A stretch of DNA of 64,000 nucleotides from assembly GCA_963932465.1 (NCBI GenBank), contig CAWVRF010001043.1:124001-188000 (forward strand), given 5' to 3'. How positions within the stretch are numbered: the stretch's first letter is position 1; every line of letters begins with the position of its first letter. Position numbers and translations under genes: made by a program. Positions 54,501-64,000 of the stretch are shown here, in pieces. The notes below the pieces were generated by a model. It had not been told where the DNA came from, made no database searches, and worked only from the letters and a program-made list of their open reading frames with translations. The DNA comes from Maratus speciosus (lineage: Eukaryota > Arthropoda > Arachnida > Araneae > Salticidae).

Positions 54501-57500
54501 ATAAAACACGCAATATTTATGAATTGAATTCCGGTACAGGGCTGAAAATTAATTTCTTAATAAATAATAAAGCGAAACCGAATATATTGTTTCAACAATC
54601 AGAGCATTGTTAGAAAATTCATCAGAAAGAGTTACCGCATATAAAACACGCAATATTTATGAATTGAATTCCGGTGCAGGGCTGAAAATTAATTTCTTGA
54701 TAAATAATAAAGCGAAACCGAATATATTGTTTCAACAATCAAAGCATTGTTAGAAAATTCATCAGAATGAGTTACCGCATATAAAACACGCAATATTTAT
54801 GAATTGAATTCCGGTGCAGGGCTGAAAATTAATTTCTTAATAAATAATAAAGCGAAACCGAATATATTGTTTCAACAATCAAAGCATTGTTAGAAAATTC
54901 ATCAGAAAGAGTTACTGCATATAAAACAAGCAATATTTATGAATTGAATTCCGGTGCACCGCTGAAAATTAATTTCTTAATAAATAATAAAGCGAAACCG
55001 AATATATTGTTTTAACAATCAAAGCATTGTTAGAAAATTCATCAGAAAGATTTACCGCATGTAAAACACGCAATATTTATGAATTGAATTCCGGTGCAGG
55101 GCTGAAAATTAATTTCTTAATAAATAATAAAGCGAAACCGAATATATTGTTTCAACAATCAAAGCATTGTTAGAAAATTCATCAGAAAGAGTTACCGCAT
55201 ATAAAACACGCAATATTTATGAACTGAATTCCGGTGCAGGGCTCAAAATTAATTTCTTAGTAAATAATAAAGCGAAACCGAATATATTGTTTAAACAATC
55301 AAAGCATTGTTAGAAAATTCATCAGAAAGAGTTACCGCATATAAAACACGCAGTATTTATGAATTGAATTCCGGTGCAGGGCTGAAAATTAATTTCTTAA
55401 TAAATAATAGAGCGAAACCGAATATATTGTTTCAACAATCAAAGCATTGTTAGAAAATTCATCAGAAAGAGTTACCGCATATAAAACACGCAATATTTAT
55501 GAATTGAATTCCGGTGCAGGGCTGAAAATTAATTTCTTAATAAATAATAAAGCGAAACCGAATATATTGTTTCAACAATCAAAGCATTGTTAGAAAATTC
55601 ATCAGAAAGATTTACCGCATATAAAACACGCAATATTTATGAATTGAATTCCGGTGCAGGGCTGAAAATTAATTTCTTAATAAATAATAAAGCAAAACAG
55701 AATATATTGTTTCAACAATCAAAGCATTGTTAGAAAATTCATCAGAAAGAGTTACCGCATATAAAACATGCAATATTTATGAATTGAATTCCGGTGCAGG
55801 GCTGAAAATTAATTTCTTAGTAAATAATAAAGCGAAACCGAATATATTGTTTAAACAATCAAAGCATTGTTAGAAAATTCATCAAAAAGAGTTACCGCAT
55901 ATAAAACACGCAATATTTATGAATTGAATTTCGGTGCACCGCTGAAAATTAATTTCTTAATAAATAATAAAGCGAAACCGAATATATTTTTTCAACAATC
56001 AAAGTATTGTTAGAAAATTCATCAGAAAGAGTTACCGCATATAAAACACGCAATATTTATGAACTGAATTCCGGTGCAGGGCTCAAAATCAATTTCTTAG
56101 TAAATAATAAAGCGAAACCGAATATATAGTTTAAACAATCAAAGCATTGTTAGAAAATTCATCAGAAAGAGTTACCGCATATAAAACACGCAATATTTAT
56201 GAATTGAATTCCGGTGCAGGGCTGAAAATTAATTTCTTAATAAATAATAAAGCGAAACCGAATATATTGTTTCAACAATCAAAGCATTGTTAGAAAATTC
56301 ATCAGAAAGAGTTACCGCATATAAAACACGCAATATTTACGAATTGAATCCCGGTGCAGGGCTCAAAATTAATTTCGTAATAAATAATAAAGCGAAACCG
56401 AATATATTGTTTCAACAATCAAAGCATTGTTAGAAAATTCATCAGAAAGAGTTACCGCATATAAAACACGCAATATTTATGAATTGAATTCCGGTGCAGG
56501 GCTGAAAATTAATTTCTTAATAAATAATAAAGCGAAACCGAATATATTGTTTCAACAATCAAAGCATTGTTAGAAAATTCATCAGAAAGAGTTACTGCAT
56601 ATAAAACAAGCAATATTTATGAATTGAATTCCGGTGCACCGCTGAAAATTAATTTCTTAATAAATAATAAAGCGAAACCGAATATATTGTTTCAACAATC
56701 AAAGCATTGTTAGAAAATTCATCAGAAAGAGTTACCGCATATAAAACACGCAATATTTATGAATTGAATTCCGGTGCAGGGCTGAAAATTAATTTCTTAA
56801 TAAATAATAAAGCGAAACCGAATATATTGTTTCAACAATCAAAGCATTGTTAGAAAATTCATCAGAAAGAGTTACCGCATATAAAACACGCAATATTTAT
56901 GAACTGAATTCCGGTGCAGGGCTCAAAATTAATTTCTTAGTAAATAATAAAGCGAAACCGAATATATTGTTTAAACAATCAAAGCATTGTTAGAAAATTC
57001 ATCAGAAAGAGTTACCGCATATAAAACACGCAATATTTATGAATTGAATTCCGGTGCAGGGCTGAAAATTAATTTCTTAATAAATAATAAAGCGAAACCG
57101 AATATATTGTTTCAACAATCAAAGCATTGTTAGAAAATTCATCAGAAAGAGTTACTGCATATAAAACAAGCAATATTTATGAATTGAATTCCGGTGCACC
57201 GCTGAAAATTAATTTCTTAATAAATAATAAAGCGAAACCGAATATATTGTTTCAACAATCAAAGCATTGTTAGAAAATTCATCAGAAAGATTTACCGCAT
57301 GTAAAACACGCAATATTTATGAATTGAATTCCGGTGCAGGGCTGAAAATTAATTTCTTAATAAATAATAAAGCGAAACCGAATATATTGTTTCAACAATC
57401 AAAGCATTGTTAGAAAATTCATCAGAAAGAGTTACCGCATATAAAACACGCAATATTTATGAACTGAATTCCGGTGCAGGGCTCAAAATTAATTTCTTAG

Positions 57501-60500
57501 TAAATAATAAAGCGAAACCGAATATATTGTTTAAACAATCAAAGCATTGTTAGAAAATTCATCAGAAAGAGTTACCGCATATAAAACACGCAATATTTAT
57601 GAACTGAATTCCGGTGCAGGGCTCAAAATTAACTTCTTAGTAAATAATAAAGCGAAACCGAATATATTGTTTCAACAATAAAAGCATTGTTAGAAAATTC
57701 ATCAGAAAGAGTTACCGCATATAAAACACGCAATATTTATGAATTGAATTTCGGTGCACCGCTGAAAATTAATTTCTTAATAAATAATAAAGCGAAACCG
57801 AATATATTGTTTCAACAATCAAAGTATTGTTAGAAAATTCATCAAAAAGAGTTACCGCATATAAAACACGCAAAATTTATGAATTGAATTCCGGTGCAGG
57901 GCTGAAAATTAATTTCTTGATAAATAATAAAGCGAAACCGAATATATTGTTTCAACAATCAAAGCATTGTTAGAAAATTCATCAGAAAGAGTTTCCGCAT
58001 ATAAAACACGCAATATTTATGAATTGAATTCCGGTGCAGGGCTGAAAATTCATTTCTTAATAAATAATAAAGCGAAACCGATTATATTGTTTCAACAATC
58101 AAAGCATTGTTAGAAAATTCATCAGAAAGAGTTACTGCATATAAAACACGCAATATTTATGAATTGAATTCCGGTGCACCGCTGAAAATTAATTTCTTAA
58201 TAAATAATAAAGCGAAACCGAATATATTGTTTCAACAATCAAAGCATTGTTAGAAAATTCATCAGAAAGATTTACCGCATGTAAAACACGCAATATTTAT
58301 GAATTGAATTCCGGTGCAGGGCTGAAAATTAATTTCTTAATAAATAATAAAGCGAAACCGAATATATTGTTTCAACAATCAAAGCATTGTTAGAAAATTC
58401 ATCAGAAAGAGTTACCGCATATAAAACACGCAATATTTATGAACTGAATTCCGGTGCAGGGCTCAAAATTAATTTCTTAGTAAATAATAAAGCGAAACCG
58501 AATATATTGTTTAAACAATCAAAGCATTGTTAGAAAATTCATCAGAAAGAGTTACCGCATATAAAACACGCAATATTTATGAATTGAATTTCGGTGCACC
58601 GCTGAAAATTAATTTCTTAATAAATAATAAAGCGAAACCGAATATATTGTTTCAACAATCAAAGTATTGTTAGAAAATTCATCAGAAAGAGTTACCGCAT
58701 ATAAAACACGCAAAATTTATGAATTGAATTCCGGTGCAGGGCTGAAAATTAATTTCTTAATAAATAATAAAGCGAAACCGAATATATTGTTTCAACCTTC
58801 ATAGCATTGTTAGAAAGTTCATCACAAAGAGTTACCGCATATAAAACACGCAATATTTATGAACTGAATTCCGGTGCAGGGCTGAAAATTAATTTCTTAA
58901 TAAATAATAAAGCGAAACCGAATATATTGTTTCAACAATCAAAGCATTGTTAGAAAATTCATCAGAAAGAGTTACCGCATATAAAACACGCAATATTTAT
59001 GAATTGAATTCCGGTACAGGGCTGAAAATTAATTTCTTAATAAATAATAAAGCGAAACCGAATATATTGTTTCAACAATCAGAGCATTGTTAGAAAATTC
59101 ATCAGAAAGAGTTACCGCATATAAAACACGCAATATTTATGAATTGAATTCCGGTGCAGGGCTGAAAATTAATTTCTTGATAAATAATAAAGCGAAACCG
59201 AATATATTGTTTCAACAATCAAAGCATTGTTAGAAAATTCATCAGAAAGAGTTACCGCATATAAAACACGCAATATTTATGAATTGAATTCCGGTGCAGG
59301 GCTGAAAATTAATTTCTTAATAAATAATAAAGCGAAACCGAATATATTGTTTCAACAATCAAAGCATTGTTAGAAAATTCATCAGAAAGAGTTACTGCAT
59401 ATAAAACAAGCAATATTTATGAATTGAATTCCGGTGCACCGCTGAAAATTAATTTCTTAATAAATAATAAAGCGAAACCGAATATATTGTTTCAACAATC
59501 AAAGCATTGTTAGAAAATTCATCAGAAAGAGTTACCGCATATAAAACACGCAATATTTATGAATTGAATTCCGGTGCAGGGCTGAAAATTAATTTCTTAG
59601 TAAATAATAAAGCGAAACCGAATATATTGTTTAAACAATCAAAGCATTGTTAGAAAATTCATCAAAAAGAGTTACCGCATATAAAACACGCAATATTTAT
59701 GAATTGAATTTCGGTGCACCGCTGAAAATTAATTTCTTAATAAATAATAAAGCGAAACCGAATATATTGTTTCAACAATCAAAGCATTGTTAGAAAATTC
59801 ATCAGAAAGATTTACCGCATATAAAACACGCAATATTTATGAATTGAATTCCGGTGCAGGGCTGAAAATTAATTTCTTAATAAATAATAAAGCGAAACCG
59901 AATATATTGTTTCAACAATCAAAGCATTGTTAGAAAATTCATCAGAAAGAGTTACTGCATATAAAACAAGCAATATTTATGAATTGAATTCCGGTGCACC
60001 GCTGAAAATTAATTTCTTAATAAATAATAAAGCGAAACCGAATATATTGTTTCAACAATCAAAGCATTGTTAGAAAATTCATCAGAAAGAGTTACCGCAT
60101 ATAAAACACGCAATATTTATGAATTGAATTCCGGTGCAGGGCTGAAAATTAATTTCTTAATAAATAATAAAGCGAAACCGAATATATTGTTTCAACAATC
60201 AAAGCATTGTTAGAAAATTCATCAGAAAGATTTACCGCATATAAAACACGCAATATTTATGAATTGAATTCCGGTGCAGGGCTGAAAATTAATTTCTTAA
60301 TAAATAATAAAGCAAAACAGAATATATTGTTTCAACAATCAAAGCATTGTTAGAAAATTCATCAGAAAGAGTTACCGCATATAAAACATGCAATATTTAT
60401 GAATTGAATCCCGGTGCAGGGCTCAAAATTAATTTCTTAGTAAATAATAAAGCGAAACCGAATATATTGTTTAAACAATCAAAGCATTGTTAGAAAATTC

Positions 60501-61459
60501 ATCAAAAAGAGTTACCGCATATAAAACACGCAATATTTATGAATTGAATTTCGGTGCACCGCTGAAAATTAATTTCTTAATAAATAATAAAGCGAAACCG
60601 AATATATTTTTTCAACAATCAAAGTATTGTTAGAAAATTCATCAGAAAGAGTTACCGCATATAAAACACGCAATATTTATGAATTGAATTCCGGTGCAGG
60701 GCTGAAAATTAATTTCTTAATAAATAATAAAGCGAAACCGAATATATTGTTTCAACAATCAAAGCATTGTTAGAAAATTCATCAGAAAGAGTTACCGCAT
60801 ATAAAACACGCAATATTTACAAATTGAATCCCGGTGCAGGGCTCAAAATTAATTTCGTAATAAATAATAAAGCGAAACCGAATATATTGTTTCAACAATC
60901 AAAGCATTGTTAGAAAATTCATCAGAAAGAGTTACCGCATATAAAACACGCAATATTTATGAATTGAATTCCGGTGCAGGGCTGAAAATTAATTTCTTAA
61001 TAAATAATAAAGCGAAACCGAATATATTGTTTCAACAATCAAAGCATTGTTAGAAAATTCATCAGAAAGAGTTACTGCATATAAAACAAGCAATATTTAT
61101 GAATTGAATTCCGGTGCACCGCTGAAAATTAATTTCTTAATAAATAATAAAGCGAAACCGAATATATTGTTTCAACAATCAAAGCATTGTTAGAAAATTC
61201 ATCAGAAAGAGTTACCGCATATAAAACACGCAATATTTATGAATTGAATTCCGGTGCAGGGCTGAAAATTAATTTCTTAATAAATAATAAAGCGAAACCG
61301 AATATATTGTTTCAACAATCAAAGCATTGTTAGAAAATTCATCAGAAAGAGTTACCGCATATAAAACACGCAATATTTATGAACTGAATTCCGGTGCAGG
61401 GCTCAAAATTAATTTCTTAGTAAATAATAAAGCGAAACCGAATATATTGTTTAAACAAT
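51581..61459 (+). repeat. 9,879-bp tandem unit, copy 2
   Basis: It directly abuts copy 1. Every private marker of copy 1 recurs here 9,879 bp downstream, and I found no difference at the places compared. The unit ends with C at 61,320-61,459. An L-J-partial K run (61,460-61,841) then replaces the G that begins each copy, so a third copy does not follow. Confidence 0.92.
52813..52831 (+). other. Deletion junction with hairpin-forming insert, copy 4
   Basis: It lies 9,879 bp after copy 3 and is followed by the same catagcactg variant, so it was carried by the 9,879-bp tandem duplication. Confidence 0.95.
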
Positions 61460-61739
61460 CAAAGCATTGTTAGAAAATTCATCAGAAAGAGTTACCGCAT
61501 ATAAAACACGCAGTATTTATGAATTGAATTCCGGTGCAGGGCTGAAAATTAATTTCTTAATAAATAATAAAGCGAAACCGAATATATTGTTTCAACAATC
61601 AAAGCATTGTTAGAAAATTCATCAGAAAGAGTTACTGCATATAAAACAAGCAATATTTATGAATTGAATTCCGGTGCACCGCTGAAAATTAATTTCTTAA
61701 TAAATAATAAAGCGAAACCGAATATATTGTTTCAACAAT

Positions 61740-61841
61740 CAAAGCATTGTTAGAAAATTCATCAGAAAGATTTACCGCATGTAAAACACGCAATATTTAT
61801 GAATTGAATTCCGGTGCAGGGCTGAAAATTAATTTCTTAAT
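61740..61841 (+). repeat. Terminal truncated K monomer at the array edge
   Basis: The last monomer is K type (gatttaccgcatg) and stops at monomer position 101-102, within cttaat. It shows no accumulation of extra mutations. The next bases are unrelated flank starting with ctattatatatata. Confidence 0.95.
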
Positions 61842-61845
61842 CTAT

Positions 61846-61855
61846 TATATATATA
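61846..61855. repeat. Short TA run at the satellite boundary
   Basis: Five TA dinucleotides lie within 5 bp of the last satellite base. They are too short to call a microsatellite with confidence but mark the breakpoint. Confidence 0.6.
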
Positions 61856-61868
61856 CTAGAAAGGTAGC

Positions 61869-61884
61869 CCGTCAAAAATGACGG
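61869..61884. other. Perfect inverted repeat, 6-bp arms
   Basis: CCGTCA, a four-A spacer, then TGACGG. It lies 28 bp outside the satellite edge. It could form a small hairpin, but no run of T follows that would suggest a terminator, and no role can be assigned. Confidence 0.7.
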
Positions 61885-62175
61885 AAATTTAGATATAAAG
61901 ATATATACAACTCTTGTGCAAGAATATGAGTTTTCTCATTTGTTCCGCAGTGATAGATGAAAATAACACATTTTAAGAACGAAACACATTTATGAAAAAC
62001 TGTGTACAGTAGAAGACCACTAATCTGCACAATTCCAAGTTTTCTGCAGATTTTTGCGGTCATGTCTATTCAGTCTTTGTTTACATTTTTTTTAAATTCA
62101 TATATTGGACAATTTAGATTATTAAACCTTAAAAATAAACAAATTACTCACTTGAAGTGTAAAAACTATTAAATT

Positions 62176-62187
62176 ATCGTATACGAT
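62176..62187. other. 12-bp perfect palindrome
   Basis: ATCGTATACGAT reads the same on both strands. It may be chance in AT-rich DNA, and no neighbouring gene gives it a role. Confidence 0.6.
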
Positions 62188-62195
62188 TTCATAAA

Positions 62196-62215
62196 ATGGT
62201 ATTATATGGTATTAT
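62196..62215 (+). repeat. Two tandem copies of a 10-bp unit
   Basis: ATGGTATTAT occurs twice in direct succession. It is a minimal tandem repeat of no evident function. Confidence 0.7.
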
Positions 62216-63301
62216 ATGTGTATGCTTCACGATCCTGGTTACGACTTTGGCGAAATTGGCTGCAACTTGTCATAATTCTAATAGTGTGGGCCTCTATAAC
62301 AAAAAAGTAACCAGTTTTTAGTAAAATTTCTGATATAAAGTAGTTTTCAAAAACTTGTGTAAAATTGCAGGCCGTTCTCATGTTATGCCAGTTCTGGGAA
62401 TAATATTTCTAACACTGAAGAGTTTCCATGTATATGTGGAATTTAGAAAAGCTTCTCCAAAAGAAAGGTCCTGAAATGACATTGTAATTCCTCTAACTTC
62501 AAAGTTTAATCGGGCCCTGATGTTGTTTACTGAAATCTAATAAATACAGTTATTTTGAATATTACAACAGAATTAAACAGCTAAACTTATTTAACTTAAA
62601 CTCGCTGTTACTTCCCGATGTTATTTTTTAGTATTAAGAAAGAAAATTATATAAATTTTTCAAATCATGCACATTTATAATTTTTTTTCGTCTTTAATAA
62701 CTAAATAATGAAAAAATATGCTTTTGTTCTGATCTCATAAATACGACAATAAAATAATGTAACTAAGAGACATAGCAAAATTAAATCTTTGTGATTTCAA
62801 ACCATAAACAAATGATACCGCCACCATTTTACATACTATGACGTCCTTAGAATATTGTCCATTGATTGTTGGAGAACTTACTTTGTGAAGGATTACCTCA
62901 ATGATTTAATATTTTTTACGGTTCACGATGAATGAATCACTTGTGTTTGTTTAGGTTTATGGAATGAGATATTAAGCCGTGAACCCAATTTCATTTAAAG
63001 TTATCCAAAATATATGTATTTTTAATCGAAATTAAAAACAATGCTTTAATCTCGAAATAAAATGTTTTAGTTTGTATAATTGGTTATTTCTGTTAATTAT
63101 TTATTTAGGTACTTTTCCATTATAGCGCATTTTTTAAAAAAAAGCTTGGCGTAATTCGAGTATCAGAAAGTGAGATATGTTGCCAAAATATACAGCTATG
63201 AAAACAAATCTAATGAACTTTTATTTTTGTTTATATATGCACTTATATACATAAAAAAATCGTTTCTAAATATATATAATATTTTTTTATATACAAATTA
63301 C

Positions 63302-63340
63302 GGCACAGATTTCAGATATGAACCGGGATACCTATGTCGT
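63302..63340. mobile_element. Possible left terminus of an older related element
   Basis: GGCACAGAT here equals the first nine bases of the MITE terminus, followed by a weaker match (tcagatatg, then cgggat) to the reverse complement of the diverged end at 63,767-63,819. The match is short and may be chance. Confidence 0.3.
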
Positions 63341-63386
63341 TAAAATGGTGTTATTTTGCCGGCTATTGTTTTTTATTTATTAATAA

Positions 63387-63394
63387 ATTGTTTA
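63387..63394 (+). repeat. Left target-site duplication of the MITE
   Basis: ATTGTTTA immediately precedes the GGCACAG terminus and is repeated directly after the right terminus. This fixes the element's ends and shows that it arrived by transposition. Confidence 0.88.
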
Positions 63395-63601
63395 GGCACA
63401 GATGTCATATTCGCCCCATATTGGCGCGATTGTTTTCCGACGCCGATTTGGCGAAAACATCAACAGCATAAGCAACAACATCCGGGTTACCATATCAAGC
63501 AAAATAACGACACTTTGGCGCCGGTTAAGTATACATTGCGTATATGACATTGGCGTCAGAAAAAAATCGCGCCAATATGGGGCGAATATGACATCTGTGC
63601 C
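63395..63601. mobile_element. 207-bp MITE-like DNA transposon with long terminal inverted repeats
   Basis: The left end starts GGCACAGATGTC and the right end finishes GACATCTGTGCC. The two ends are reverse complements for 37 bp without mismatch and for about 50 bp with two mismatches (left positions 38 and 44-45 region). The element is flanked by an 8-bp direct duplication, ATTGTTTA. The interior of about 107 bp has no transposase, so the copy is non-autonomous. Overlapping small frames through it are by-products. An 8-bp target duplication fits the hAT, P or Merlin superfamilies. The GG terminus is not the usual hAT end, so I leave it unassigned. It is richer in CG than its surroundings and has several TTGGCG/CGCCAA repeats. 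Confidence 0.88.
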
Positions 63602-63609
63602 ATTGTTTA
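63602..63609 (+). repeat. Right target-site duplication of the MITE
   Basis: ATTGTTTA immediately follows CTGTGCC and is identical to the left copy, so the insertion is fairly recent. Confidence 0.88.
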
Positions 63610-63766
63610 TTTACTTTTATTTTCTGTTTTTAAATTATATAAACTGTTTTGTTCTATAGTTATTATTCAAACTTTTATTTATTTATAGTTATTTCCTTTT
63701 CAAAATCATAGCAAATAATTTAAAAATATATAAGTAACTGGTATTCGAAAGCCAGATTTCTGCCGA

Positions 63767-63819
63767 ATTGGCGTCAGAGAAAAATCACGCCAACCCCGAT
63801 GCGTATATGACATCTGTGC
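63767..63819. mobile_element. Diverged terminus related to the MITE
   Basis: This stretch matches the right end of the 207-bp element in order: attggcgtcag, a run of A, atc-cgccaa, then tatgacatctgtgc. It has several substitutions and a gap of a few bases. It ends in ctgtgca instead of ctgtgcc. A possible opposite end starts at 63,302 with GGCACAGAT. If so, an older related element of about 300 bp spans 63,302-63,819 and the 207-bp copy is nested within it. No target duplication is evident for the outer pair. Confidence 0.6.
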
Positions 63820-63888
63820 AAAAAATACTTCTGTTTCTTTATAAAAATGGATAAATAGTTTTTTTTACATTAAATAAATTGTATACAT

Positions 63889-64000
63889 ATGCAAAAAATT
63901 GTTTGTGAGTATGAAGCAGTAAATAGGTTGTCAGAAAATACGTTGGCAAACTTCTTTCTCGCCAAGAAACTTTTCTCCGAAGTATTGTACGTACATAAGT
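63889..64000 (+). CDS. Possible 5' end of an unidentified coding sequence, cut by the window edge
   Basis: From an ATG at 63,889 the frame stays open for 37 codons to the last base. An in-frame TAA lies 18 bp upstream, so this ATG would be the first. The predicted start reads MQKIVCEYEAVNRLSEN and continues with a mix of charged and hydrophobic residues (LANFFLAKK, then LFSEVLYVHK), more protein-like than other frames nearby. No domain is recognised. The piece is short enough to be chance. A GTGAGT at 63,905 could also act as a splice donor. Sequence beyond the window decides this. Confidence 0.2.
   Translation, partial: MQKIVCEYEAVNRLSENTLANFFLAKKLFSEVLYVHK

Larger units (their letters stand above)
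1..61841 (+). repeat. 140-bp satellite DNA array, about 443 periods plus a 102-bp partial monomer
   Basis: One head-to-tail array of a 140-bp monomer fills the window from its first base. All monomers lie in the same orientation and the left end is outside the window. Three kinds of indel explain every phase shift: nine monomers of 136 bp, one of 139 bp and four junctions that each lose 61 bp. With these added back, the distance from base 1 to the last monomer start (61,740) is exactly 443 x 140. Monomers differ from the consensus at few positions, and those differences recur in fixed combinations. The longest stop-free frames are about 60 codons and lack ATG starts, so the array is non-coding. 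The monomer length, near one nucleosome, and the uninterrupted size are typical of centromeric or pericentromeric satellites; that location is an inference. I do not recognise the family by name. Confidence 0.99.
61842..63300. other. AT-rich unique flank without a supported gene
   Basis: No satellite homology, RNA gene or convincing coding frame is visible. The longest frame, 63 codons on the minus strand (62,063 to 61,872), has no recognisable motif and a length expected by chance. Small features inside are a hairpin at 61,869, a palindrome at 62,176 and a two-unit decamer at 62,196. The rest is ordinary A/T-rich intergenic sequence as far as I can tell. Confidence 0.6.

Noticed and set aside
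1..61841. CRISPR array
   Set aside because: There are no unique spacers. The entire 140-bp period is repeated.
1..61841. CENP-B box in the monomer
   Set aside because: Neither strand contains the TTCG....A..CGGG core. The nearest match around gcgaaaccgaat lacks the required spacing.
1..61841. Naming the satellite after a known insect 140-142-bp family
   Set aside because: Similar monomer length alone is not evidence, and I cannot verify sequence identity without a database search.
61869..61884. Transcription terminator
   Set aside because: The hairpin is short and not followed by a T run, and no gene lies upstream.
61872..62063. 63-codon minus-strand open frame as a gene
   Set aside because: No recognisable motif. 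It crosses the hairpin near the array edge, and its length is within chance expectation.
63395..63601. Assigning the MITE to the hAT family
   Set aside because: The 8-bp duplication fits, but the terminus is GGCACAG and not the usual CAG-type hAT end. Shifting the end to the internal CAG breaks the target duplication.
63356..63659. Two overlapping plus-strand frames of 63 and 85 codons as genes
   Set aside because: Both run through the inverted-repeat transposon and its target duplications, so they are by-products of a non-coding element.

Overview
The window is almost entirely one satellite DNA array. Bases 1 to about 61,841 are a head-to-tail run of a 140-bp monomer, about 29% GC, always in the same orientation. 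The phase closes exactly. From base 1 to the last, truncated monomer (starting at 61,740) there are 61,739 bp. Adding back nine 4-bp losses, one 1-bp loss and four 61-bp losses gives 62,020 bp, which is 443 periods of 140. No transposon, inversion or unrelated sequence interrupts the array. The remaining 2.16 kb (61,842-64,000) is AT-rich unique sequence with a small inverted-repeat transposon, a diverged relative of its end, and a short open frame that runs off the right edge. A homogeneous 140-bp AT-rich satellite beside sequence with an inverted-repeat element fits a eukaryotic (peri)centromeric or other heterochromatic block. An insect is a reasonable guess, but nothing identifies the species.

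The monomers are not interchangeable. Linked base changes define recurring types, named here by letter. C has gaactg, ctcaaaa, cttagta and gtttaaac. D has tttcggtgcaccg. E has agtattg and gcaaaattt. F has ccttcatag and catcacaaag. G has ggtacagg. H has cagagcattg and cttgata. I is near consensus. J has ttactgcat and caagcaat. K has gatttaccgcatg. They follow each other in fixed order C-D-E-F-G-H-I-J-K, giving a 9-monomer higher-order repeat (HOR) of 1,260 bp. Further types include L (cagtattta), N (aagcaaaacag), O (catgcaat, cccgg), P (atattttttc), Q (tatagtttaaac) and S (ttacgaattg or ttacaaattg). These build longer units of 11, 12, 24 and 71 monomers.

Two domains are visible. Domain A (1 to about 22.5 kb) carries nine monomers with the same 4-bp-shorter indel and is built from overlapping duplications with offsets of 1,536, 7,128, 5,032/5,172 and 9,364 bp. 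Domain B (about 25 to 61.8 kb) lacks that indel and has the L/N/P/Q/S types. It contains a 24-monomer 3,360-bp tandem pair (32,164-38,883), four copies of one hairpin-containing deletion junction (39,836-52,831), and a 9,879-bp tandem pair (41,702-51,580 and 51,581-61,459) in which every private variant checked is shared.

The array stops abruptly inside a well-preserved K monomer next to a short TA run. In the flank, 63,395-63,601 is a 207-bp element with about 50-bp terminal inverted repeats and an 8-bp target-site duplication. No protein-coding gene can be supported with confidence. The only candidate is a 37-codon frame open to the window end from 63,889. Open frames inside the satellite lack ATG starts and are by-products of the repeat.
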